Of a DNA stretch of 64,000 nucleotides, positions 12,297-25,613 are shown one piece after another. Position numbers and translations under genes: made by a program. Position 1 is the stretch's first letter. The number at the start of each line of letters is the position of its first letter. Source of the DNA: Medicago truncatula (taxonomy: Eukaryota; Streptophyta; Magnoliopsida; Fabales; Fabaceae). The notes under the pieces are model-generated. The model made no database searches and was not told the origin of the DNA. It worked only from the letters and a program-made list of their open reading frames with translations. The stretch covers positions 4,924,501-4,988,500 of the forward strand of contig NC_053045.1 of the NCBI RefSeq assembly GCF_003473485.1, written 5' to 3'.

Positions 12297-13290
12297 CCAC
12301 TGTCCCTTTATCCCTACACGACCAACAAACCTTCACAAGCCACATTCAAGGTTTGAAGATCAACTTGCCGACCATAGTCCACAAAACACTTTTGTCACAA
12401 AAAAACAAGGTTTAGGTTCATAATTCTTATCAACACTACAGTTTTGTCGATCTTTGTCGTAGACGCATCGTTAGTACGACTCTATCATCTATGCATAGGA
12501 AGGAGGAAGACACAAGTCTCATTTAGATCAAATAAAAGGCTGCTAAGCTACTTCTCCCCTGTGGCTAGCATTGCTCTGAACACGAACAAAATGGGCCTTA
12601 AACATGTTAATCAACACAAGACTCCACAATGTTCTCTCCTGTTCGTTAGTGTATATTTGTAATGAGGGTGTAATATTAGGGCTAATCCCCCATAGTTTCG
12701 TTTATATTTGATTTGTGGTTTTAGCCGTTTTATTGGTTATACCGCCTTTATATATTGGAATCTCATCTCGTTCGACAAAAAAAAAAAAGACTCCACAATG
12801 TTAGAGATTGCATCACTCACAATATCTTTAGACTGCTCTAATTCATAACCATGTCATAATCTTCTTCGATGCCCTCAAATTTCATGCTTAGTTAACATTT
12901 ATAGAACACTTCCCATCCAGCAGAAAAATATTAATCTTACCACGGTCTTTTTAACCCTACACGACCAACAATCGTCTGTGAGGTAAGCTTCCATGCACAT
13001 ATGTGCAAACCTTCACAAGCAACCTTCAAGGTTTGAAGATCAACTTTAAAATGGTTGTCGACCTTTGAGACTGAAGTCCAAAAAACACTTTTGTCATAAA
13101 AAAACAAGGTTTAGGTTCATAACTCTTATCCACACCACAGTTTTGTCGATCTTTGTCGTAGACGCGTTGTTAGTACCACTCTATCATCTATGCATAGGAT
13201 GGAGGAAGACACAAGTCTCATTTAGATCAAATAAAAGGCAGCTAAGCTACCTCTTCCCTGTGGCTAGCATTGTTCTGTTCGTGTTCACAT
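12297..13290. repeat. Duplicated non-coding modules
   Basis: The block 12349-12575 (aggtttgaagatcaactt ... ctgtggctagcattg) recurs at 13030-13272 with few changes, including acaaggtttaggttcataa and agacacaagtctcatttaga. A second module (tttcatgcttagttaacatt ... cttcccatccagcagaaaaa) occurs near 12882 and again near 13570. Short frames on both strands give no domain I recognise, so I treat this as a duplicated intergenic or pseudogenic unit. Confidence 0.75.
12634..12786 (+). mobile_element. 5'-truncated poly(A) retro-insertion (LINE-type) with 16-bp TSD
   Basis: The insert ends in a run of A and is flanked by an exact direct repeat aagactccacaatgtt (12618-12633 and 12787-12802). This is the signature of target-primed reverse transcription. 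The 153-bp body (gagggtgtaatattaggg ... ctcatctcgttcgac then poly A) has no coding sequence and is probably the 3' end of a LINE. Removing the insert and one repeat restores the uninterrupted local sequence. Confidence 0.85.
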
Positions 13291-13763
13291 TGACATTGTA
13301 GAGATGCTGATTTATTGTGAGCTTGATGATCAAAGTTAATGCATGCTCCAAAAGTGTTACTAGAATTCCTTTCAGGTGTTTAACTTATGAGACTTGTCAT
13401 TAATAATTTAATCAAAAACTACTCATTGAGATTGTCATGCTAAAATGATAATTTTTTCACAAAAAACTTCTCTCATAACCCTAACACTTCGACCTAATGT
13501 TTAAGGCCCATTTTGTTTGGGTAACAAGTTATCAACATGACTCCACAATGTTCATAATGTTCCTCATTGCCCTTAATTTCATGCTTAGTTAACATTTATA
13601 GTAGAACACTTCCCATCCAGCAGAAAAAATATTTAACCTTAACTGCTCCAATTCACATTAGGAATTTTACAAGTACTAATTAAACTAACCACAATGTTTA
13701 CAAACCAATGCCAAAAAGCATTTATATATATAGAGGTTGAACCATACATGAGTTAATCAAGAA

Positions 13764-16030
<2,267 letters not shown>

Positions 16031-16227
16031 TTGATTTGTGCTAATGTGAGCAGGGTGGTGAGAGTAGAAAATAGAGTGTTGTTTGTGAGTTTTTGAATTT
16101 GGGATGAGTGATAGTGTTGTATTTGATGTGGTGGTGATGAATTGGTGATTATGGATAATCTTTGGTTTGGTGTTTGTAGCCGTTGGATTAGGGAGAGTAT
16201 CCATCTGAGGGTGATGAAGTGGGATAG

Positions 16228-16245
16228 CTTATCCTCTTGCTTATC
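16228..16245 (-). promoter_or_regulatory. Paired I-box (GATAAG) motifs upstream of LHCB4
   Basis: On the coding strand two GATAAG motifs (16245-16240 and 16233-16228, the second as GGATAAG) lie about 200 bp upstream of the ATG. I-box pairs are typical of light-regulated LHC promoters. No clear TATA box was seen, so whether these sit in the promoter or the leader is uncertain. Confidence 0.4.
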
Positions 16246-16260
16246 TGGGGTTGGTGACAT

Positions 16261-17280
16261 GGATTTCGATGTGGACCAACTTTTTGTCCTTGATAGTGAT
16301 TGCTCCTAGAGAACTTGTGGCTGTGGTTCATAGATTATATGCAGAATTGTTAATATCTAATTCCATTTTTGTGTGATTAATTATGTATTATCTAGCAAAA
16401 GCGTTTGGATGTGATTGATTTTTTTTTAGTTTAACCAATGATTTGGGTTCGAATTTAGTTTTGGACATGCAATGGTGTTAAAATTTTTAGAAAGAGTTTG
16501 TCGTCCATTTAAATCCTGCAATGCTTAAGGGATTAATCACTGCAGTTGCATGCAGAGGATATCATATTTACACTAGAAAATTATGTGTTATCTTTTTTCC
16601 TTTTTCTCTAAAGAGTCTAACAGTCAACTATGTGTAGATATTAATCTGTTTGTTTTTTCGTTTTTGAGGTGATATTAAAAATTATATATTTTTATGAAAT
16701 GCAGGGACTATTTAGTGTGTTTCTACCATAATGAAAATCTTTTTAGAGTGCTTCAGATTCTCTTCAAAGAAAGTAACAAACAGATGAAAACTTTAATAAG
16801 TGGTTATGTTTGTACAAACAAAAGTTTTTTAAGAAAAAATCTTAACAAATAGACTGTAAATCCTTGAACTTTACTATATTTTATTAATGTGTAAAAATTA
16901 CGAAAACATATTTTTAATATGCATTTCTTAAGTCAACTAGAGTCTCGAATGTATGTTTCTTTAGTTAGTTTATTTATTAAATGTGTATTTATTAGTTAAT
17001 TTGCTATCAGTTACTTGCAAAATGTGAACTAATTTTTTGAAAATACTGATATACAGATTTACAGGCCAAAATGATTCCCTTTGCAAGGAAAAATACTTCA
17101 TTAAGCAACACGAGAAACAGAAGGAGGAGGAATATCCTCGGATACAAAAGAAGCCAGATTGGAGGAAAATCCTTAATCCAAGCTGGTCAAAATAAATTGA
17201 ATCCTGCTCTTCACCCTGCACTTTTCGCTCGCGCCCTGCAGTCATGACCAAAATACCCATGTGCTAGTTAACTAATGCAA
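16261..17280. other. Intergenic upstream of LHCB4
   Basis: AT-rich sequence without a recognisable exon. The right part (17180-17280: cctgctcttc ... cttttcgctcgcgccc ... ccaaaatacccatg) resembles the left arm of the inverted-repeat element at 52537-52736 and may be a relic of that family. Confidence 0.4.
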
Positions 17281-17331
17281 GTGTAAAAAATAAGGGACCT
17301 TATTTTTACACATGCGTGACTTAAGTCACGC
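17281..17331. repeat. Two adjacent palindromes
   Basis: A near-perfect hairpin (gtgtaaaaaataagg / ccttatttttacac, 17281-17311) is followed by a perfect 18-bp palindrome gcgtgacttaagtcacgc (17314-17331). The core tgacttaagtca recurs in the element at 52537-52736. The solo LTR inserted 13 bp to the right. Confidence 0.75.
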
Positions 17332-17344
17332 TGCATGAATTAAC

Positions 17345-17776
17345 TGAAGGTAAATCGACATTAACAGAATAAGCAGCGGAATAAAATTTCGATTTACTTT
17401 CCTTGGATCATTACGAATTGAAACTTGAACCAGTGATTCAATTGTTACCTTAGAATGAAAGTCTGAAACGATCGGTGGAATCTGCGAACTGGAATCTCGA
17501 TCACAGCCAAGCAAACAGCAGAGCCTCTATTGAGTCCACACGAACAGTGCTCCTCCAAAAGCTCGGTGCTAGCCAAGAAGACGGAAGTCAGAGAACTAGG
17601 GTTTCTGCAAGGAAAAACGTAACCGCAAACTATTGCACTAGGTTTCTATTTATAGAACTCCTTATGTGCTTTGCAAGTCAAACTCGTTTTTGACTTCACT
17701 AAGCCCAATACGAGTTTAGCAAATTTTGCTAAATCATTAGCATTATTTACTAAGCGCACCCTTTATATAAGTCGTA

Positions 17777-17823
<47 letters not shown>

Positions 17824-18798
17824 TTTGACTGTTCTTTGTGTGTGACCCTTTAGGTTCTAGTCACGTTGGCAATGATATTAAATCTAATATCTAATACCAT
17901 AAACAATGAGCGGTATCTAGCAACACATCATTGCTACCCAAGTGACAAGAATGTCAAGTGATCTGACGAAACCTTTCATGATAACACATATGTGTATAAT
18001 TACTCCTTTGTCTCAATATCTTCATTGATCTCAAAGCATAGATAGTGTCACCCTTGTATAGATCAATGTTTATTTATCTTGATTCCGAAATATACTATTT
18101 AACGAATAAGTCCAATATCTTATATTGACTTAGTTCGGCATGGCCATGCATATTTATAGTCATATTTCATCAAGAGGCCTAAAGATATATCTCCTGTTTA
18201 TGAGGAGGGACAAATCCCATCTAGAACACTCATGCCCCTCAGCATGATTCATCAAGTACCCATCAACCAACGTTATTGTTATCCTTTTACAGACAACGTT
18301 ATAATGGCAACAAAGCACTTGAGTCCACATCTAGAGATCATAGTGGTTTCAGGTCTAAGAGCAATATACATTATTATCATTGTGAGAATATCTTATGACA
18401 ATTTCATAACTTACTATGTAGTATTCTCACAGTGGGTCAATCCAATATAAATATTACTTCTAATATTTATATCTATGTATAGACTTAATATCTCATATCT
18501 ATGACCCATGAGATGCGGTCATCAGTCTACATACATAATAGTCTCGACGCTTTATTATTATCCTTTATTCATATTAAAGCTTTGACTACGGATACATTTA
18601 AGAATAGCGTTCTATAAGATAATGTAATCTCATGATTAAGTCACACTTAATATATTATTACACGAACTATCTATTCTAAGGACTTTATTAACATTATCTA
18701 AATATTATAAAGAGTGTCATATATTATTCAATAATAAAAGTCATGATACATAAGATAGATTTAACATAAACTATTGGCCTCTAGGGCTTACACCAACA
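17345..18798 (-). mobile_element. Solo LTR of an LTR retrotransposon, 1454 bp
   Basis: The element runs tgaaggtaaatcg...ccaaca with TG..CA ends and is flanked by an exact 5-bp direct repeat ttaac (17340-17344 and 18799-18803). No second LTR, primer-binding site or gag/pol coding lies inside or next to it, so the internal region was lost by LTR-LTR recombination. On the minus strand the end reads tgttggtgtaagccctagag, which I take as the LTR 5' end. A (TA)n tract lies inside at about 17781-17820. The superfamily (Copia or Gypsy) is not determined. Confidence 0.85.
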
Positions 18799-18803
18799 TT
18801 AAC

Positions 18804-19527
18804 TCACGCAGGTGTTAACACATAACCCCCTCCTAGGGTTTCAACTACTTCACAACTTATCTCCTTGTTTTCAAATTCCTCCACTTTTAAAAGGAGTTAA
18901 ATTTCACGTAAATACCCTAACGGTAGTTTCTTGTTATTTTAACTGAATATACCCTAGACATAAGCTAGCTAGCTTCTGGTACTGTCTACAGTTTTTTCTA
19001 GAAATACCCTACCAGAATCTAGCTTTCAGGTAGTATATTTTGCCTCTTTCGAGCAACTTGGGGCATAAGAGCCATCATCCCAAGGTAAAGGTGGTGCAAG
19101 TGAATCATTCCATTTAATTTTCCTTTTGGATCAGAACCACCCATAACTTGAAGCAGAGAGACCAAAAACGTAATTTGACCAATATAAATGACAAATAATT
19201 GATATTCATTGTTCAAATGTTCAATACACATTGCAGTTTGGACACTGCAGAAACAAATAAATTTGACACGGGTATAGCTATAATGATCGATAATCAATGG
19301 ATTAACAAACAAATGAAATGCTGTAATGAATATTTTGTAACACTTTTAAAGGCAAATGCAATTATAAAGTAGATAGATAACTACAGAAAACACCAATATA
19401 TACTATATCCCAAAAAGAATATTAAACTTTCTTCTAAGATCTAACGATTCTCAGGTAATGTTTCCAAAGGAAATTTTATAAATTAAAAAAACATCCATGA
19501 TCGTTAAAGAAAGTCAATAGTGTAGTC
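18804..19527. other. Intergenic downstream of PDX2
   Basis: The right flank of the solo LTR and the 3' flank of PDX2. On the minus strand at 19120-19020 a short frame reads KWNDSLAPPLPWDDGSYAPS and ends in a stop. It looks compositionally like coding sequence but I cannot assign it to a family. Confidence 0.35.
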
Positions 19528-22500
19528 CTATTGAAAGATAGGAAGGTCGTTCTGTGATTGTAGCTTATTATTTGTACTCACTTCTGCTGGAACAACGCTA
19601 CTCGAGGCCTCTTCTCCGGTCACATTTCCCATCTTCAAGAAATAACTATGCCTGCAAAAATATAACGTTTGAAGTCCACTCCATATACAATATAACATTA
19701 TAACTTGTAAGGTTCAAACGGCAAAAATCAAATTATCTACCATCGAGTATCAGCTGTCAATTCAGGATGAAAAGCAGTCGCCAGTATGTTCCCTTGTCGC
19801 ACAGCAACTATAACTTTGCTTTTTTCATCAGCATTCTCCTGTCATGCCATATATATTAAGAAACGTACTATATGTCATGGTGAAAAATCGTCAATGCATA
19901 ACTAAGTTATTATATCCAGTGGCAATAGGAAGTCAGTCCGTTTTACGTATTTGGATTCTCTTCTGCCTCTAGTACAAAAAGACAAGTGGGAGAGCAGACA
20001 TATGGATCCCGATCCACTCCTTCCAAATACTCTTTACATCCTCTCTATCACTCTCTAAACTTCTCTCTACTTTCTCTCTCTAACATCGTTTGTCTTATTG
20101 TGCATGAGAGGAAGGAGAGGATCCAAATCCCAGCAAAGAATGTTGGGAAGGAGGGTTATATAATGTAGAGAAATGGATGAATTATGAGAAAGATAGAGAC
20201 TGGAGACTAGGAAAACTATGATCAGGAAGATTGACTCCAAATCCAAGCATCCATCTTTTCAAGTTAAGAACTAAATAGCATAAATGTTCGATAGAGTATT
20301 ACTATTAGACCATTTTTTATAGTTAAGTGGTTTAAATACCGTACGTAACAGTGCATTATAACATTGATTTGTGTATCACCTGACCCAAACATAGATGCCC
20401 CCCAAGCAAACAAGTTTAGATTAAATGGTACATGTGGCGGCTACTGAGTAAACACTCCTCTAGATTCCAGTAAAATTCAGGTGTACGTCCAAATCCATTC
20501 TCGCTAGTTTAAGAAATTAATTACAGCATATATATACTACATTGGAAAAACGAAAAACTGTTTTCCAATTCTTCAACGAGGGAACTAAACTTATCATCTT
20601 TCCATAGAAAACATAGTAACCACTAGGCATAACAAAATTCAAAATTATTGTCACCTTGTGCTAATCCTATAAACCTGTGATTCTGCTACACGTATACGAT
20701 GGCATTCATTTATTCTAACAGTCAAAACATGTTACATAGAATGCCAAAAAGCTATAGTCAATCAACTGTCTATTTTCCAATCCATGTCAGTATAGACAAC
20801 TAAGCCTACTAATAAAGTATATCCGTAGCTCATTATGTATATGAAGATGAGACCAACATATATAAGACTGGAAATTTACAAGGTAAACAGTATACATTTT
20901 TATGGGCTGCTTTCTCAAAAATAAGGAATTTTTCCAAGGAGAATAAGTATATATACAAAAAAGGAAATATCCATAGCTGAGGTTCTAATTTATGCAAAAT
21001 AGGACATCCAGGCTAAAGATCAAAACTTCGTATCTTAAAAATAAATAATCAAACAAAATTCCATTTTTCTACACACTCTTTTCATTTGCTCGGATAATAC
21101 TCTATAATCCCAATAGAAACTTGGAAGGAATACAACATAGGGATCTATTAGCAATATATGTAAGAGGAAATAAGGATGGGCAAAAGGAGACTTGTCGGCC
21201 TGCTTCTGTTAGTTAAAGTGTTCGAGAGGTAATCATATTAGTTAGTAAGCTCACTAACTGCAATAGCAGAGTTGGGATATACATAAAAGGAGATAATTGA
21301 GGTGAGTAAATTATTGATCAGTTACTTTTGGGTGGAAGAGATCAGCAGGCTCCGGAATTTTTTAGATCATTCTTACTCTTTATAACTTGTACTGTCCTTT
21401 GATCCGGGGCTAAGTGGGGGCAAAATCAATTAAATTTCTACCTTTTCATTTGTACTTCTTTTAATCTCTGGACAGTTGTGTGTCATAATCATAATTCCCT
21501 CCATCCAAGACCTAATATCGATCCTTACGGATTCACGAACAGAATAATACACTTTATTAACGAAGTCTTATTTTCCTAGTTCATTCTTTATACTATCAAT
21601 TAGCCAGAGAATAACATCGTCAAAAGAAAGTTCCAGCATGTATTCAACAACTACGCATAATATTTATCTGATCCTTTGCAATCTGGCATGTTTTCATTAA
21701 AATCGTATCATCAGCCAAACCATTTAAATTATAATATGACTCAGTGAAATATTTACTATTTACTGATAACTGACAAATGACAAAACATGAGAAGTTAGAA
21801 AATTACAAAACAAAACTCTACTGATCTTAAATTCAGAAAAGGCAGGACAAAAAAAATCTATAGACAGTGTCAATAACTAACCTTTTTATCTTCAACAGAG
21901 GAATCAGAACTCAGCTTTTTGTCAGAAGGTACAGGATAATCAGCTAGGACTTGAACTTCTGGACCTACATCAAGAATTGCTGGGGCACGAATAAAAACTC
22001 CACGGAATGTTTCAGGACCACCTTCCTTGGAGACGAGCTCTGGTACAGCAAGCTCTGTCTCAAAGCTTTGAATCTGAGTAAACAGGTCATTCTGTTAACT
22101 GTGACCAAAATTTTATCCTCTCCCCAAATTTCAATTAGAACACTAATATTATATTTACATCCGTGAATATTATCAGCTATAATGGAGAGAATGTAATAGA
22201 AAAAGATATGGCTGCTTGGATCAAATAAGTTCTTTGTTTCTCCCGTTCCTGATTAATGACTGAGATTAAGATGGGCTTCTGTTTACGTTTGGTCAACCGA
22301 CCATGCATAATGACAAGGGAAAGGGATCCTAATTGATAAGATCTTTACTAACAAGGAAAGAGATATTGGACTTGATCAATTAAATGATAATGCTGAATAC
22401 AATCAATCAATAAAGGATTATGTTCATTATAATTAAACCTATAAACGAAACAGAATAAAACAATTAAAGTAAAAAGGAAACAAAATAAAAATCTGATTGT

Positions 22501-23636
22501 GCTATCTGATATTGCTACCCCGTTAAGGAGCCATATCAAATGCATGCATTACCTGGCTGCCAAAGAAATTCCTGTGCACAGTACAATCAAGTCCACCAAC
22601 AAGTTCTTGTCCACCAGTCTTCTGTCCTGAAATCATGTTTGTCATTTGAAGTTTTTAAACAATCATCGGATGTTTCATGTGATAGGTAAAAAAAGACTAA
22701 ACATTTGAAATTTCTGAAGTCCAACACAAAGGCAGAAAACAGAAGAGAGAAACAAGCTTTCAAATTGCGGCCGCAGTTGCGCTGGCAATTACAATCCTTC
22801 ATATTACTGAAAATTGCAGCCACGATTGCAATCATGATGCAGACGTGGCATGAGAACTTCAAAATTCTTGATGTTGTGGCTACAATTGTGATTGCCGACC
22901 ACAACTTAAAACCTTGGAGAGAAACAACCCACCTGTAGCTTTATCGGCCAGGAAAATTAGTCCTGCACAGGTTCCCCAAACTGGCTTTCCCATTTGCACA
23001 AACTCCCGCAAAGCCGGAAACTGATAAATTGAAACATTGAGCATTAGATTATGATCATAATCATCATCAATACCAGAATCGTGACTTGATTCGGATGATG
23101 ATACAATCACAATGTTTGCGTATAAAACTAGAATAATTATGTCCGACACTAGAAACATACTTTACACATACATTTAGTGATATGAAACGTCCACCATAAT
23201 ATTCGACTATTTTGTCATATATACTGAAACAACCACCATATAAAAAAGAACCTAGCTAAAGTAAGTTTATAGTTGTCTGTATAATTATTAATTATTAAAT
23301 TGTAATATTAGAGCATGCTAAGTTTTGAATTGAGAACCCCCAAAAAATCCACTGAAAATAAGAAGTTGAGAGAGTATTTATACCAGGTTGAAGTATTGAG
23401 CGAGTTTAGCCATAGTGGTGCTTTCACCACCAGGGATGATAAGGGAATTAATGGTGAGAAGTTGTTCTGGTTTTCGTATCTCAACACCTTTCACACCCAA
23501 TCTTCTTAAAACTGCAATAGACACTGAATGAGAAAATTGAAATAAGAGAAAAGAAACAGAGAAAGTTGAATAACAACATGCCTGCTATGTGTTCGTTGAA
23601 AGAACCTTGTAAAGCGAGAACACCAACAACCGCCAT
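19528..23636 (-). CDS. PDX2: Pyridoxal 5'-phosphate synthase glutaminase subunit (PDX2/PdxT)
   Basis: Seven exons (23636-23582, 23511-23384, 23020-22933, 22626-22553, 22073-21882, 19838-19741, 19651-19528) give 252 residues. The protein starts [18 protein letters not shown] and has the oxyanion motif [10 protein letters not shown], the nucleophile Cys79 in GTCAG, and the catalytic His203/Glu205 in FHPELT: a complete class I glutamine amidotransferase triad. It hydrolyses glutamine and passes ammonia to PDX1 for cytosolic vitamin B6 synthesis. The plant-type Ser/Lys-rich insertion before [19 protein letters not shown] and a variable C-tail are present. Intron 1 begins with GC (AG|GCATGT) and ends AG; splicing there is required to read [20 protein letters not shown]. 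The fifth intron is 2.0 kb. The other introns are GT..AG. Identification is firm; the C-terminal 25 residues are poorly conserved in the family. Confidence 0.96.
19839..21881. other. Long PDX2 intron 5
   Basis: No exon or complete element found in this 2.0-kb intron. A CT-rich stretch at about 20015-20095 is followed by its GA-rich partner (gagaggaaggagaggatcc) near 20105, giving a weak inverted repeat. The piece 21190-21440 (ttagttagtaagctcactaac ... ataaaaggag) resembles a degraded LTR, but the boundaries are not readable. Confidence 0.35.
22740..22920. repeat. 'gcggccgcagttgcg' repeat in PDX2 intron 3
   Basis: Contains ttgcggccgcagttgcg, attgcagccacgattgc and gtggctacaattgtgattgc: alternating tgcggtcgcaa-like words in both orientations, ending near ccacaacttaaaacc. 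Family members lie at 8.1 and 33.2-33.4 kb. It is intronic and has no coding value. Confidence 0.55.
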
Positions 23637-23659
23637 ATTGTGGAGTGGAGAGTGAAATG

Positions 23660-25489
23660 AAACACCAATGGGAAGAAGAGAGGGAGTGTTTATGTTTGGT
23701 CCTCTCGTTTTGATATTTCAGTATGCGTGGTGTTATTATTATTATTATACTCCATTTTTTTATTTTATTGACGTCATTGGGCTGCTGCTGCCTCGTAAAT
23801 GCTCTCAAAATTATAGTATAGTATAGTATAGGTTGGTTGGTGGTATTAGTGTCATTCCCATTCACACATACACGGGTTGAGCGGGTTCGGGTCAATCGGG
23901 TTGCGGGTAAATTGGGCGGACATATGCGGGTTAACTCTTGAACAAACCTAAAAAAATTCTTAAGCAAATCAGAGAAGTGATTATCTCTATTTTATTAGTT
24001 TAATAGTGGTGTTGCATGGTTGTCTTCTTGTTTACACAGCAGCAAGGCAAGGGAAAGAGATCAAGAGCCATAAAACTACAGACATGAAGAAGGAAGGAGA
24101 GAGGATCTGTCTACATGGTTTCAAAGAATAATTATTTAAATGGAAATAAAATAAAGAGGAGAGGGTATAAATATTGATAATCATAATTAAAATTCAAAGA
24201 TTGTCACACATCTACAATCGTTAAGTCAAAGATTGAACGTTCTATATTTTAATGTTATTTTAAATTTGTTTTAGAAAAAAATATCAAGTTTGAAATATAG
24301 ACCGCTTGATTTAATAACCAAAGATGTTTTTGTTTTTCAATGAGTTAAATTTACAAATGCGGCCAACATTATACTGAAAATCATCTAATTTGAAAAAGTA
24401 AAGATAGTTCAACATAGATATATCAAAATCCATTTTAATAATTACATTTCCATGAACTATTTTTATTCTAATAAAGAACATAAATTGATGAGAATCATTT
24501 TTATGTTAATCTATCCAAACATACACCAATTTCGTTAAACTTGTTTTTAAGGAAAATTAATTCTGTTAAAATTAATTTTCACCTCTTTGTAGAAAAATGT
24601 TTTAGAAATTGAATCAAATGTTCAACCGGTTGAACTTTCAACCAAACATCACTATAGAGGTTTGATCGTGATTTCATCCCGATTTAAATCAGTTGAACTA
24701 TATATAACTCATAGATCTTACCCATCTCATGTTCGATTTGGTTTTTGAAATATTGTATGATTACGAGATATTTGGAAGACCAACATACCACAATATGATT
24801 GATCTGGGTAACATGAGAGTAAACACTTTAAACAAGTGGAAAGAGATTTGATCACTCACTCTTGCATGGAAGAAATCTGGTTAGAAGAGGAGAATTCACA
24901 TTTGTGTCCAACGAGTTCTCCTCAGGATGTTAGCCACCGTTAAACATCGGAGATAACTCGTAGTAGCTATGAAATGATTATATAATAAAATAAAAAATAT
25001 TCTACCCACCTTAGCATGAAACCAGCTCCATAAAACAGCAAGTCAAATTAAAAAATGAAGTTTACAAATAAAAAATTCCTACCATTATAAAGAGATTGTA
25101 CTTGGCATAGTTCTGCAAGGAAAATCCACAGAATCATAAAGATAGTCCATATATCTTATAAGCAAGACTTCTAGTCTAAAGAAATCTAATGGAGTTTAAA
25201 TATCATGTGACTAAAATGGCATCAAGTATTTACAGTGTGTAAAATTCCAGCACAGTGACAAATAAATTTGAAGTATAAATTAGCTTTCACTAAATGTAAA
25301 TAAAAAGTTTTAAGGATAAGTCTCGCATAGGTAGCTCGACTGGTAAGCTAACCAAGGGACATAAATGAGTCTTGCGAAGGAGGTCGAGGGTTCAAACCCT
25401 AAAAACCAACATTACCACTAACTTAATCACTAAGATTTGACTACCCAGAAAAAATAAATAGTTTTTTTGAGGATAAGACATTTACAATC
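23660..25489. other. Intergenic between PDX2 and AIRP2-like genes
   Basis: The PDX2 upstream region has a (ATT)n run near 23735. At 23870-23960 there is a gggtt-rich fragment (gagcgggttcgggtcaatc, gggttgcgggtaaatt) resembling the GC-rich element at 51.5-52.1 kb. A tRNA-like repeat lies at 25325-25450 (ggtagctcgactggtaagct ... gagggttcaaaccct). No gene recognised. Confidence 0.45.
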
Positions 25490-25612
25490 AAAGGTAACTT
25501 GAGAATGTACACGGATTAAGTAGCCTATTTAAACTCTTCTTGATGATCGAAATCATGTATCTCACCGGTGCTCATGCAGATCCAAAGATCCCTAAAATTC
25601 TCTAAAATGGAA
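25490..25612 (-). pseudogene. Decayed partial copy of the AIRP2-like last exon
   Basis: On the minus strand this reads gatctttggatctgcatgag, then caccggtgagatacatgatt, closely matching gacctttggatctacatgag and caacagtgagatacaagatt in the intact exon at 25614-25830. The copy then breaks down into stops within about 20 codons (DLWICMSTGEIHDF then frame loss). It lies immediately downstream of the functional stop codon, so it is a tandem partial duplication that has decayed. Confidence 0.75.
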
Positions 25613-25613
25613 A

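Noticed and set aside
12163-13301. Short frames in the duplicated modules as a tandem gene pair
   Set aside because: Frames differ between the copies, carry stops, and match no domain; the duplication is real but coding is not supported.
17671-17853. Tyr/Ile repeat frame over the (TA)n tract
   Set aside because: Artefact of translating a microsatellite inside the solo LTR.
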